Shown here: piece after piece, positions 1 to 7,910 of the stretch
Layout: each line of letters starts with the position of its first letter
Position numbering within the stretch: the first letter of the stretch is position 1
NCBI GenBank assembly: GCA_910587645.1
Contig: CAJUNA010000002.1
Location: forward strand, 8,738-72,737
From: an uncultured Oscillospiraceae bacterium
GTDB taxonomy: Bacteria > Bacillota > Clostridia > Oscillospirales > Oscillospiraceae
Reading direction: 5' to 3'
Length of the DNA: 64,000 nucleotides
The notes under the pieces: model-generated
What the model was told of the DNA's origin: nothing
The model's input: only the letters and a program-made list of their open reading frames with translations
Database searches by the model: none
Translations under genes and position numbers: made by a program

Positions 1-421
1 ACCCCGCTCTCTGGTAGGCCTTGACGGCCCGCTGGTTAAAGGCCGCCACCGTCAGACGAAACCGCCCGGCCTGATACCGCCCGGCCCCAAACGCCAGGCA
101 CAGCGCGATAAATTTCCCGCCAAGCCCCTGCCCGCACAAATCGGGCCGCAGCCCCAGCCCCATATCCAGATAATCCTCCGGATACGGATACCCTTCGGCC
201 GTAGGGATCCGGCCATCCGCGCCATAGGAGACGTGCCCCAGGATCCCGCCGCCGGCATCCAGCCACACAAAGCTGTCCTCTGCCGCCACCCGGTCAGGGT
301 ATTCCGCCTGGAAGGGCTCCGGATTGTAAAAGGCGTATTCGCCCTCATACCGCCAGCGGGAGATGGCTTCCTCATGCTTCTCCAGCCTAGGAACTATTTT
401 TGTCTGTTCAAAATAAATCAT
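1..421 (-). CDS. GNAT-family N-acetyltransferase, 3' end missing (runs off the window)
   Basis: The minus strand encodes about 140 residues from an ATG at 421, preceded by an AAAGGA ribosome binding site, with no stop before the window edge. The visible protein contains a GLGLRPDLCGQGLGGKF segment, the acetyl-CoA pyrophosphate-binding loop of GNAT acetyltransferases, followed by the usual C-terminal motif around AAFNQRAVKAYQRAGF. The substrate cannot be told from the sequence. It starts 7 bp after the stop of the gdpP gene and is probably the second gene of that transcript. Only the last part of the domain is missing, so it is probably an intact gene cut by the window. Confidence 0.8.
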   Translation of the reverse strand, partial: MIYFEQTKIVPRLEKHEEAISRWRYEGEYAFYNPEPFQAEYPDRVAAEDSFVWLDAGGGILGHVSYGADGRIPTAEGYPYPEDYLDMGLGLRPDLCGQGLGGKFIALCLAFGAGRYQAGRFRLTVAAFNQRAVKAYQRAG

Positions 422-428
422 TTTTCCT

Positions 429-2423
429 TTACGATGCGTAATACTCGTCAATGGACTCCAGCAGCCGCCGTTTGACCTCGGTCAAGGTAGTATCCGGCAC
501 ATGGCCCCCGGCGCTGGTGCCGTTGCCACCGCCGCCCAGCCGCTCCAAGATCACCTGCACGTTGATCTCCCCTAAAGAGCGGCCCGACATAGAGACCCCG
601 TCCCCTTGCCGGTACAGCACTACAGACGCCTGAACGCCCTGTAGGTTCAGCAGGTCGTCGGCGGCCTTAGCGGCGGTAACCCGGTTAACCTCGCTCTCAG
701 CTACCGCCACGGCGATATCGCCGTGGACCATCTGCGCGCCCTTGATGATATCGTACCGCTGGATCATGCTGGGCAGGTCGCTCTGGAAATAGCGGCGTAC
801 CTCATAGGTGTCCGCCCCCGCCCGCCGCAGGAATGCCGCCGCCTCAAAGGTACGGCTTCCCGCCCGCATAACGAAATTCTTGGTATCCAGCACGATGCCC
901 GCCAGCAAGGCCTCCGCTTCCCCCCGCAGCACATCGCTGGGCTCCACCAGATATTGCAGCAGCTCCGTCACCAGCTCCGAAGCGGAGGAGGCGTAGGGCT
1001 CGTGGAAGTTCAGCGCGGCGTTTTCGATGTAGGTAGCGGCCCGCCGGTGGTGGTCGATGACAGCTACCCGGTTGCAGGCGTCCAAAAGCTGCCGGTTTTC
1101 CACCATATCCGGCCGGTTGGTGTCCACCACCACCAGCAAGGCCCCTGGCTGGGCGTGGATAAAGGCGTCCGGCCCGCTGACGAAAACATCCTCATATTCC
1201 GGCAGCTCGCTGAGCTTGCGCACCAGGGGCCGGGCGTTGTTGCCCTCCATGTCGATGACGATTTGGGCTTTCTTCCCCCGCTTCCGGGCGGCGCAGCAGA
1301 CGCCTGCCGCCGCGCCCACCGCGTCCATATCCGCGTACTCGTGCCCCATGACGTAGACCTGCCCCGCGTCGCCGATCAGCTCTCCCAAGGCCTTGGCCAT
1401 AACCCGGCTTTTCACCTTTGTCCGTTTCTCGGTAGATTTAGAGCGCCCGCCATAAAACTGGAAGTCCAGGCTGTCCTTGACCACGGCCTGGTCGCCGCCC
1501 CGGCTGAGGGCCATCTCGATAGACTTTTCCGCCCAGCGGAAGGCCTCCTCATAGGTATCGCAGTCCTTGCCCACGCCGATAGACAAGCTGGCGGTCACGC
1601 CGTCCTCGCTGGTAATCTGGTGGATGGTTTCCAAAATAGAGAACTTATCCTCCAACAACTGCTGGAAGGACTGCTCATCGCAGAGGAAAAGATACCGGTC
1701 CCGGTCATATTTCCGCAGCATCCCGCCGGAGCCGGTGGTCCAGTTGTTCAGCCGCTCATCGATCTGGGCCAGCACCGCGCTTTTAGCGGCCTCGCCCCCG
1801 GCCCGGAGTAGCTCCTCGTAGTTGTCCAGCACCAGCAGGCAGGTCACGGGCCGGCTGGCGGTGTAGAGGGCTTCCAGCTGCTTGTGTTCCGTCACATCGA
1901 TAAAATAGGCGGTAATGATCTGGTCCTGGCTGGAGGCCCGGCTGCTGGCGCGGCTGGCGGCGCCGTAGACCCGGCAGGTATGCCCCGCCACCTCGGTAAA
2001 CTCCGCCGTTTCCTCGCCGGTAGAGCCGTCCAGAAGCCAGTGGTAATCGAAATCTGGAGCCAGCTCCTCAATATGCATATTAAACACATCGTCCCGGGCG
2101 CCGGACAGCTCTAAAAAGCCGTTATTTGCCCAGACCACCTCGCCGTTGTCCCCGCGAAAGACCACCACAGGCAGGGGCGTATTGAGCATGCTGTTTTTAC
2201 TGATGGAATTGGTGCCGCCGGTAATGGAGTCGATGTACTGCATCACATTGCGGCGGCGGCGCATGCTCTGCCTGCGGTGGAAGGCGTACAGCGCCACCAG
2301 CGCCGCCAGCTCCAGCGCCGCCAGCGCCGGATGGACGGGAATGGTCAGGGCGGCAAACAGGGCGAGACATAGAAAGTAGGGCTGCAAATTTGGCTCAATA
2401 AGCCGGGACAGCTTCTTATGCAT
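429..2423 (-). CDS. gdpP: GdpP-type cyclic-di-AMP phosphodiesterase (DHH/DHHA1 family)
   Basis: A membrane-bound phosphodiesterase that hydrolyses the second messenger c-di-AMP, which controls potassium/osmolyte balance and cell-wall homeostasis in Firmicutes. From the chosen start (664 aa) the order is two N-terminal membrane helices (about residues 14-50), a degenerate PAS domain (about 80-180), a degenerate GGDEF domain (about 190-310) and a DHH/DHHA1 domain. The metal site is visible as HEYADMDAVG (His361, Asp365, Asp367) and DHH at 457-459, and the DHHA1 signature is GGGGNGTSAGG near 635. Two upstream in-frame ATGs exist, but the purine-rich AAGGGGG lies at ideal distance only from the ATG at 2423. 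A promoter lies directly upstream at 2494-2523. Length and architecture match the family. Confidence 0.95.
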   Translation of the reverse strand: MHKKLSRLIEPNLQPYFLCLALFAALTIPVHPALAALELAALVALYAFHRRQSMRRRRNVMQYIDSITGGTNSISKNSMLNTPLPVVVFRGDNGEVVWANNGFLELSGARDDVFNMHIEELAPDFDYHWLLDGSTGEETAEFTEVAGHTCRVYGAASRASSRASSQDQIITAYFIDVTEHKQLEALYTASRPVTCLLVLDNYEELLRAGGEAAKSAVLAQIDERLNNWTTGSGGMLRKYDRDRYLFLCDEQSFQQLLEDKFSILETIHQITSEDGVTASLSIGVGKDCDTYEEAFRWAEKSIEMALSRGGDQAVVKDSLDFQFYGGRSKSTEKRTKVKSRVMAKALGELIGDAGQVYVMGHEYADMDAVGAAAGVCCAARKRGKKAQIVIDMEGNNARPLVRKLSELPEYEDVFVSGPDAFIHAQPGALLVVVDTNRPDMVENRQLLDACNRVAVIDHHRRAATYIENAALNFHEPYASSASELVTELLQYLVEPSDVLRGEAEALLAGIVLDTKNFVMRAGSRTFEAAAFLRRAGADTYEVRRYFQSDLPSMIQRYDIIKGAQMVHGDIAVAVAESEVNRVTAAKAADDLLNLQGVQASVVLYRQGDGVSMSGRSLGEINVQVILERLGGGGNGTSAGGHVPDTTLTEVKRRLLESIDEYYAS

Positions 2424-2493
2424 GGCAGGCATCCCCCTTATCTCTCCGGCCATGGCCCGGCCTGCCGGAGCGTCGTTCTCATATCAAATTTAT

Positions 2494-2523
2494 ATTATAC
2501 CACAAACAGGCAGGTAATGACAA
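2494..2523 (-). promoter_or_regulatory. Sigma-70-type promoter for gdpP
   Basis: On the minus strand TTGTCA (2518-2523) is followed after 18 bp by a perfect TATAAT (2494-2499), about 70 bp upstream of the gdpP start. Confidence 0.65.
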
Positions 2524-2560
2524 GGGCGGTTTTTTTGCCGCAGCAGCAAAAAAACCGCCC
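2524..2560 (-). terminator. Hairpin after the thiamine pyrophosphokinase gene
   Basis: Perfect 15-bp arms (2524-2538 and 2546-2560) with a 7-nt loop. The arms combine a GC block with a run of seven A/T pairs. It sits 14 bp after the stop of thiN and directly before the gdpP promoter, so it probably ends the upstream transcript. The T run is inside the stem rather than after it. Confidence 0.55.
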
Positions 2561-2573
2561 CAACCAGGCCTTC

Positions 2574-3218
2574 CTACGAAAGCAGCTGCTCCGGCAGCGC
2601 CCCCGCCGCCAGCTCCCACATCACCAGCAGCATCCCCTCGCCCACAGAAACGGCGGCGGCTTCCCCGGTAAACTGGTTGCTGACGCCCAGGGGGAACCCG
2701 CTGGTCAGGACGGCATCCCGCAGTGGGTAGTGCAGCCCGTCCAACGTCACCCCCGCCGCCCTGCCGCCGGGGCAGAATACGGAGATCACACCCTCGTGGC
2801 CTGGGGCAAAGTCCAGCCTTCCGTTTCGGATTACGGTGGCGGCCATCCCCTGGCCCAGCAGCCATCCTGCCGCCCCCTGCTCCGCCAGAAAGGCCAGCGC
2901 CTGCCAATTGGCGTAGGCGTGGTCCGGCCGTCCGCCGGAGCAGCCAACGAGGACGAAATCCCGGTATCCCCGCGCCAGCCCGGTCCGGATGGCCAGCATG
3001 GTATCGGTGTCATCCTTTTCCACCGGATGGCGGATCACATGGCCGCCCTCCGGCGTCCAGCCCAGGGAATCGAAATCCCCTACCACCAGATGGGGTGCCA
3101 GCCCCAGCCGGTTCAAGTGGGCCAGGCCCCGGTCAGCGGCCACCAGAAGGTCTCCCGCCCTGGGGACGGGGACCCACTCCGGCTCCATCGCCCCGGCGAT
3201 AATGCAGATTGGCTTCAT
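2574..3218 (-). CDS. thiN: Thiamine pyrophosphokinase (thiamine diphosphokinase)
   Basis: Transfers pyrophosphate from ATP to thiamine to make the cofactor thiamine pyrophosphate. The 214-aa protein has the family's N-terminal motifs: VAADRGLAHL, then VGDFDSLG, then the catalytic acidic EKDDTDTMLAI segment and GCSGGRPDHAYANW. The C-terminal third carries the small TPK B1-binding beta domain ending in a SNQFTGEAA-type segment. The ATG at 3218 is chosen because it has an AGAGGA ribosome site 6 nt upstream and begins with the typical MKPICIIAGA; longer in-frame extensions have no such site. It stands alone between the divergent GH127 gene and gdpP. I saw no TPP riboswitch upstream. Confidence 0.9.
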   Translation of the reverse strand: MKPICIIAGAMEPEWVPVPRAGDLLVAADRGLAHLNRLGLAPHLVVGDFDSLGWTPEGGHVIRHPVEKDDTDTMLAIRTGLARGYRDFVLVGCSGGRPDHAYANWQALAFLAEQGAAGWLLGQGMAATVIRNGRLDFAPGHEGVISVFCPGGRAAGVTLDGLHYPLRDAVLTSGFPLGVSNQFTGEAAAVSVGEGMLLVMWELAAGALPEQLLS

Positions 3219-3272
3219 AGCACATCCTCTTTTCAAAAACAGAATCCACAGCCAGCGGGGGTCCGGCTGGAA

Positions 3273-3301
3273 TTGCCAACCGCCCGCAAATATGGTATAA
3301 T
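3273..3301 (+). promoter_or_regulatory. Promoter of the GH127 gene
   Basis: TTGCCA (3273-3278), 17-bp spacer, perfect TATAAT (3296-3301), then an AAAGGAGG ribosome site just before the ATG at 3343. Confidence 0.75.
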
Positions 3302-3342
3302 CCTCCCCATAAGACCACCCACCCAGCGAAAAGGAGGACAAC

Positions 3343-5391
3343 ATGGAAAAAACACAATTCAGCCGCCCTTTGGATCTCAAGGCGGTGCGCATCACAGACG
3401 CGTTCTGGCACGCCCATCAGGAGACCGTCCGCCGGGAAGTCATCCCCTATCAATGGGAAGCCCTCAACGACCGGGTGGCGGGCGCGGCTCCCAGCTACTG
3501 CATGCACAATTTCCGCGCCGCCGCGAAGCGCGTGGCGGAAAAGCGGCTGGGCAAGGCCTTCGTCCCCGCCAGTGATACGCCCCGGGGGTTCCAGCCCCCG
3601 CCGGAGGACCCGTCCCAGGCTGAGCCGGACCGTTTTTACGGCTATGTGTTCCAGGACACGGACTTTTCCAAGTGGATTGAAGCCGTGGCCTACTCCCTGC
3701 TCCAGCATCCTGACCCGGACTTGGAGCGGACGGCGGACGAAGCCATCGACCTGGTCTGCGCCGCCCAGGACGAGAGCGGCTACCTGGACACCTATTACAT
3801 CCTCAACGGCATGGACCAGGCCTTTACCAACCTCCGGGACCACCATGAGCTGTACTGCCTGGGCCATCTTGTGGAGGGCGCCGTGGCCTACTGCCAGGCC
3901 ACAGGGAAGGACAAGCTCCTGCAAGCCGCCTGCCGCTTCGCGGACTACGCGGCGGCCCGGCTCGGCCCGGAGCCTGGGAAGCGCAAGGGCTACCCGGGCC
4001 ATGAGATTGCGGAGATGGCCCTGTTCCGTCTCTATGAAGCCACCGGGAAGGAAACCTACCGGGCCCTTGCCCAATTCTTCCTGGACCAGCGGGGCACAAG
4101 GCCTTACTATTTCGATGAGGAAGCCAGCGCCCGGGCGGCGCTGGAGGGCAAACCCTTCTCACCCGGCCGCGACCCCGGCCGCTACGCCTACCACCAGGCC
4201 CACCTGCCGGTTCGGGAGCAGGCGGAAGCCGTGGGCCACGCTGTCCGCGCGGGGTATCTCTACTCCGGCATGGCGGACGCCGCGCGGCTGACGGGGGATG
4301 AAACCCTGTACGCCGCCTGCCGCCGCCTGTGGGAGAGCATCGCAGGGGAAAAGCTTTACATCACCGGCGGCGTGGGCGGGACCCACATCGGGGAAGCTTT
4401 TTCCTATCCCTTCGACCTGCCCAACGACGCGGCCTATTCCGAGACCTGCGCGGCCATCGCCCTGGTTTTCTTCGCCCGCCGGATGCTGGCGCTGGAACCG
4501 AAAGCGGAATACGCGGATGTCATGGAGCAGGCCCTTTACAACACGGTGCTGGCAGGGATGTCCCTGGACGGCAAAAGCTTTTTCTACGTCAACCCGCTGG
4601 AGTCCGTCCCCTCCGCCTGCCGGGGGGACAAGCGCCTGGAACACGTAGACCCGGTACGGCGCAAGTGGTTCGGCTGCGCCTGCTGCCCGCCCAACATCGC
4701 CCGGACCGTCACCTCCCTGGCGGCCTACGCCTACACGGAAAGCCCGGATACCCTATGGACCCACCTCTACCTCGGCAGCGAGCTGGCCAAGCGGGCTGGC
4801 GGCGCAAACCTGCGCCTGGCCATGGAGAGCGCCCTCCCCTGGTCGGGCCGCGCCAAAATGACCGTCCACACGGACGCTCCCGCGGCCTGCACCCTGGCCT
4901 TCCGCATCCCCGGCTGGTGCGGCGGGGAACCGCCCGCCATTGCCTTCCCCTCCGGCATCCAGGCGGAAGACCGGGACGGCTACCGGTATCTGTCCGGCGT
5001 CTGGCACGATGGCGATGCCGTTGTCCTGGATTTCCCCATGCCGGTACGGGTGCGGACGGCAGATCCCCGGGTCCGGGAGGACGTGGGCAAGGCCGCCCTG
5101 ACCCGGGGCCCCATCACCTACTGCCTGGAGCAGACGGACAACGGCCCGGACCTCCATCTTCTCCGCCTGGACCCGGCCCGCCTGTCCGAAATCCGGCCCG
5201 TCCCCGCCGAAATCCTCGGCGTCCCCATGACATGCCTGGAAGCCCCCGGCCTGCGGGAAGAGAGGGGGGACGGCCCGCTGTACCGTGACTATTGCCCGCC
5301 GGAAACCCGCCCTGCCACGCTGCGCTTCATCCCTTACTACGCCTGGGCGAACCGGGGCGAGGGGGAAATGCGGGTATGGGTGCGCATCTAA
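3343..5391 (+). CDS. GH127 family beta-L-arabinofuranosidase-like glycoside hydrolase
   Basis: A cytoplasmic (no signal peptide) 682-aa glycoside hydrolase of the family typified by Bifidobacterium HypBA1, which removes beta-L-arabinofuranose from plant glycans or hydroxyproline-rich glycoproteins. The family's unusual zinc/cysteine active site is complete: Glu351 in GGTHIGEAF (equivalent to HypBA1 Glu322), Glu367 and Cys369 in YSETCAA, and Cys447-Cys448 in FGCACCPPN, all at a constant offset of 29-30 residues from HypBA1. The alpha/alpha barrel is followed by beta-sandwich modules. It is monocistronic, with its own promoter and a strong ribosome site; no transporter or other arabinose gene lies nearby. 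The exact sugar specificity is inferred. Its last codons overlap the end of the convergent acyltransferase gene by 4 bp. Confidence 0.92.
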   Translation: MEKTQFSRPLDLKAVRITDAFWHAHQETVRREVIPYQWEALNDRVAGAAPSYCMHNFRAAAKRVAEKRLGKAFVPASDTPRGFQPPPEDPSQAEPDRFYGYVFQDTDFSKWIEAVAYSLLQHPDPDLERTADEAIDLVCAAQDESGYLDTYYILNGMDQAFTNLRDHHELYCLGHLVEGAVAYCQATGKDKLLQAACRFADYAAARLGPEPGKRKGYPGHEIAEMALFRLYEATGKETYRALAQFFLDQRGTRPYYFDEEASARAALEGKPFSPGRDPGRYAYHQAHLPVREQAEAVGHAVRAGYLYSGMADAARLTGDETLYAACRRLWESIAGEKLYITGGVGGTHIGEAFSYPFDLPNDAAYSETCAAIALVFFARRMLALEPKAEYADVMEQALYNTVLAGMSLDGKSFFYVNPLESVPSACRGDKRLEHVDPVRRKWFGCACCPPNIARTVTSLAAYAYTESPDTLWTHLYLGSELAKRAGGANLRLAMESALPWSGRAKMTVHTDAPAACTLAFRIPGWCGGEPPAIAFPSGIQAEDRDGYRYLSGVWHDGDAVVLDFPMPVRVRTADPRVREDVGKAALTRGPITYCLEQTDNGPDLHLLRLDPARLSEIRPVPAEILGVPMTCLEAPGLREERGDGPLYRDYCPPETRPATLRFIPYYAWANRGEGEMRVWVRI

Positions 5392-6692
5392 CCCGCCGTC
5401 TCCGTCCCGCGCCCCATCCGCGCCCGTTTTTTCTCCGCCATCTTCATTTTATACAGCTCCTCCACAGCAAAACTGAGCTTCGTCACCACATTTTGCTTTG
5501 TGGGATAACAGTATAAACTGTCGTTATCGGTCGAAATATCCACACAATCCTCCGGCCGGACATAGCAGTAATCATACTCAACATGCAGCCCATACATCCC
5601 CAAAGGCGGCCTGTGGATCCGGTAGGGCGCGCCGTTGTGCGCCCCCTCCACCACAAATCCCCGCTCCATATCGTGGGTGAGCCGCGCCTTCCCCAGCCGT
5701 TGGAACCGCCAGGCGTTTGGCAGGGAAAACACCTCCACCTCGTCCTCAAAGGAGTATGTACCGGCTTCCAGCTGGGCCCGGACCTGGCTTCGTTCCCACT
5801 CGAACCAATCGGGGGGATAGGCGAACTCCGTCTCCCCATCCCTGGCGTGGAGGACGCCCAGCTCGTCCAGCTCCCACTCCTTGCCGCAGGCGGCGCAGCG
5901 CAGGGCGGCGCCCTGGCTTTCCATCCGGCTTTCCGCCAAACAGCGGGGGCACTGGTAGAGGACCTTATGCAGCCCCTCGGCCCGGAAGGGCTCCGTAATC
6001 CGGATCCCCCGCTCCCGCTGCCAGCGGTATTCATCGTATGCCATCGCATTGCGGATGGCCTCCCCGATCTCGGCGGCGGATTTTTCCGCCACATCCCCGG
6101 CGGAAAGCACCTGGGTCATGGTAGAATAAAGGGGGACCTTCCTCGGCTTGCGGTAATTCCAGAAAGGGGTGTGGAGGTAATTCCCATGGTGGAGGAGCAC
6201 CACCACGGGGACGCCCTGCTGTTTCACCAGCTTCCCCAAGGAATCGGGTAAAATCGCGGTAGTGCCGATAGGGGAGTATCTGGCTTCCGGGTACATGCAC
6301 AGGATATCGCCGTACTCATGGAGGACTTTTTTTACCGAGCGGAGCAAGGCCATATCGGTGGTAAATTTCCTTTTGCAGAGACAGCCCAGCCACTCCATAA
6401 TAAAGGGCCGGCGGTAGTATCCATCAATGGTTGCGATGTTATTGACCGAATGGGGCCAGGTTGCGATTGCGCAGAGGTGGAAGTCCACAAAGTACATATG
6501 GTTGCTCAGCAGGATATAGGGGGGCTTCAGGCCCTCCATCCCGATTTTTTCAATTTTGTAATCCTGGCCGAGCATGCTCATACCGCAGAGCGCGCGGAGG
6601 ATGGCGGTAAATATTTTCTTCTGCCGCAGGGGAGGTTTCGCCGTATCGTACCGTCTAAGCGGGCCATAGTTAACGTCGATCGTCTCCATCAT
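5388..6692 (-). CDS. PlsC-type 1-acyl-glycerol-3-phosphate/lysophospholipid acyltransferase with a zinc ribbon
   Basis: The N-terminal half is an acyltransferase of the PlsC family, which acylates lysophosphatidic acid or a related lysolipid at the membrane. Motif I is NHMYFVDF (the HxxxxD catalytic pair) near residue 64 and motif III is a PEARYSP variant near 135. About residues 250-275 form a treble-clef-like zinc ribbon with two CxxC pairs (CPRC and CAAC), followed by roughly 160 residues of unassigned sequence rich in aromatic residues. At 434 aa it is much longer than a standard PlsC (about 240 aa), and the zinc ribbon plus tail is the unusual part. Start by GGAGGG ribosome site. It is convergent with the GH127 gene. 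Confidence 0.85.
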   Translation of the reverse strand: MMETIDVNYGPLRRYDTAKPPLRQKKIFTAILRALCGMSMLGQDYKIEKIGMEGLKPPYILLSNHMYFVDFHLCAIATWPHSVNNIATIDGYYRRPFIMEWLGCLCKRKFTTDMALLRSVKKVLHEYGDILCMYPEARYSPIGTTAILPDSLGKLVKQQGVPVVVLLHHGNYLHTPFWNYRKPRKVPLYSTMTQVLSAGDVAEKSAAEIGEAIRNAMAYDEYRWQRERGIRITEPFRAEGLHKVLYQCPRCLAESRMESQGAALRCAACGKEWELDELGVLHARDGETEFAYPPDWFEWERSQVRAQLEAGTYSFEDEVEVFSLPNAWRFQRLGKARLTHDMERGFVVEGAHNGAPYRIHRPPLGMYGLHVEYDYCYVRPEDCVDISTDNDSLYCYPTKQNVVTKLSFAVEELYKMKMAEKKRARMGRGTETAG

Positions 6693-6739
6693 TGTCTCCC
6701 TCCCGCCGGAAAACGGGGATCCCGGCAGTTATTTCTACC

Positions 6740-6768
6740 AGTTTACCATATAAATTGTGGGAAATCAA
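6740..6768 (-). promoter_or_regulatory. Likely promoter of the acyltransferase gene
   Basis: Minus strand TTGATT (6763-6768), 17-bp spacer, TAAACT (6740-6745), about 48 bp upstream of the start codon. Confidence 0.45.
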
Positions 6769-6841
6769 ATCCGTATTTTGGCAGCTCCCTTTAAGAAACG
6801 TGTTATTGCGGCATCACCCCAGCCGTTTCTGCAAGAACAGG

Positions 6842-6870
6842 TTGATACGGCAATCACCGTGTGCTATAAT
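6842..6870 (+). promoter_or_regulatory. Strong promoter of the RibD/DHFR-like gene
   Basis: TTGATA (6842-6847), exactly 17 bp, TATAAT (6865-6870) with an extended TGC just before the -10 box. It is 34 bp upstream of the start codon and followed by an AGGAGGG ribosome site. Confidence 0.8.
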
Positions 6871-6903
6871 CAGTTTAGGAAATTAAAATTTAGGAGGGAT
6901 CAA

Positions 6904-7587
6904 ATGGACAGACCCATTACAACCTTGTTCATGCTGATGTCAGTCGACGGGAAAATAAGCACGGGCGCGGCGGACGATTTAGATGTAGACAAAGATTTTC
7001 CCCAAATTGCGGGGCTTAGGGAAGGCTTGCGCCAATATTATGAAATAGAGCAAACAACAGATTTATGGTCGCTCAATTCCGGCCGGGTCCAGGCCAAAAT
7101 CGGAGCCAATACCAAAGGGGCGCCGGACAGGATGCCCGTGTCCTTTGCGGTCATAGATAACACGCATTTGCAGGAAAACGGCATACGGTATTTGTGCGCT
7201 TTATCAAAAGAGCTTGTGTTGATTACGTCCAACGCGAAACACCCGGCATTCAGCGTGGAGGAGGGCAATCTTCATATCATATATCAAGAAGAATTATCGT
7301 TAAAAGACGCACTTGCAAAGCTCAAATCGGAATATGGCTGCGAGAGGATAACGATACAAACCGGCGGGACACTGAATGGCCTGTTTCTTCGTGAAAAATT
7401 ATTCGATTATGTGGATATTGTGGTTGCTCCAGTTTTAATTGGCGGCAAGGATACCTCCACTTTAATTGATGGCAAATCCTTGCTTTCCCAAAGCGAATTG
7501 TCAGGTTTAGGCGTTCTGAAGCTGCAAGAATGCGTAGTTTTAGAGGATTCATATCTGCGGCTGCGTTATGAGGTAGTTCACGGATAA
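6904..7587 (+). CDS. RibD C-terminal/dihydrofolate-reductase-like family protein
   Basis: A 227-aa protein of the RibD-C/DHFR-like fold family, which reduces pyrimidine- or pterin-like substrates with NADPH. Visible features are the N-terminal PITTLFMLMSVDGKIST substrate/cofactor loop, CERITIQTGGTLNGLFL (the glycine-rich NADPH loop of the family) and APVLIGGKDTSTLIDG in the last third. It lacks the deaminase domain of true RibD, and no other riboflavin gene is near, so the substrate is unknown. The ATG at 6904 has an ideal AGGAGGG site. Base composition is clearly more AT-rich than both neighbours, with codons such as ATA and TTA that they avoid, which suggests horizontal acquisition. Confidence 0.85.
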   Translation: MDRPITTLFMLMSVDGKISTGAADDLDVDKDFPQIAGLREGLRQYYEIEQTTDLWSLNSGRVQAKIGANTKGAPDRMPVSFAVIDNTHLQENGIRYLCALSKELVLITSNAKHPAFSVEEGNLHIIYQEELSLKDALAKLKSEYGCERITIQTGGTLNGLFLREKLFDYVDIVVAPVLIGGKDTSTLIDGKSLLSQSELSGLGVLKLQECVVLEDSYLRLRYEVVHG

Positions 7588-7731
7588 AGCCCAGCTTACA
7601 GGGAACTGCCCGCTTTTCGGTATTATGGCGGGCCATTTTGTCAAACGGCGCCGGGCAGTACCAATCAGAAAAGGGCGTTTTGGCAGTTCACCCCCCTGTA
7701 AACCATCCCCATTGCTGTACCAAAAAAATTT

Positions 7732-7773
7732 TTTGAGGGGAAGTTGCACAGCCCTGTGCAACTTCCCCTCAAA
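7732..7773 (-). terminator. Perfect 20-bp inverted repeat, terminator of the methylase operon
   Basis: Arms 7732-7751 and 7754-7773 are perfectly complementary with only 2 nt between them. On the minus strand the hairpin is followed by a run of seven T, so it should end the operon whose last gene is the DNA methylase stopping at 7911. The T tract lies to the left, on the side facing the RibD-like gene. Confidence 0.75.
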
Positions 7774-7910
7774 TGCAGCCTAAGGATGTAGCGAGCGTCA
7801 CCTACCGAGACTTCGCGCGTCTGAACAAAAACGCTCAACAGGCCCGATCAGCCTGGCCCTTCCCCGCGCCGGTTGCAAACGGAGGCACCTTGAAAACCGA
7901 ATACCCCATA
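7774..7910. other. Non-coding stretch between the methylase stop and its terminator
   Basis: This stretch would be the 3' untranslated region of the methylase transcript. I see no gene with a ribosome site in it on either strand. The section from 7588 to 7731, after the RibD-like gene, holds only a weak GCCCGC/GCGGGC hairpin near 7608-7633. Confidence 0.4.

Noticed and set aside
3219..3342. TPP riboswitch expected for the thiamine pyrophosphokinase gene
   Set aside because: I looked for the conserved CTGAGA and ACCTGA elements in the gap and did not see them.
2418..3575. A 385-codon plus-strand frame across thiN and the start of the GH127 gene
   Set aside because: No ribosome site, low-complexity Pro/Gln/Arg composition typical of a GC shadow, and it overlaps two genes with intact motifs.
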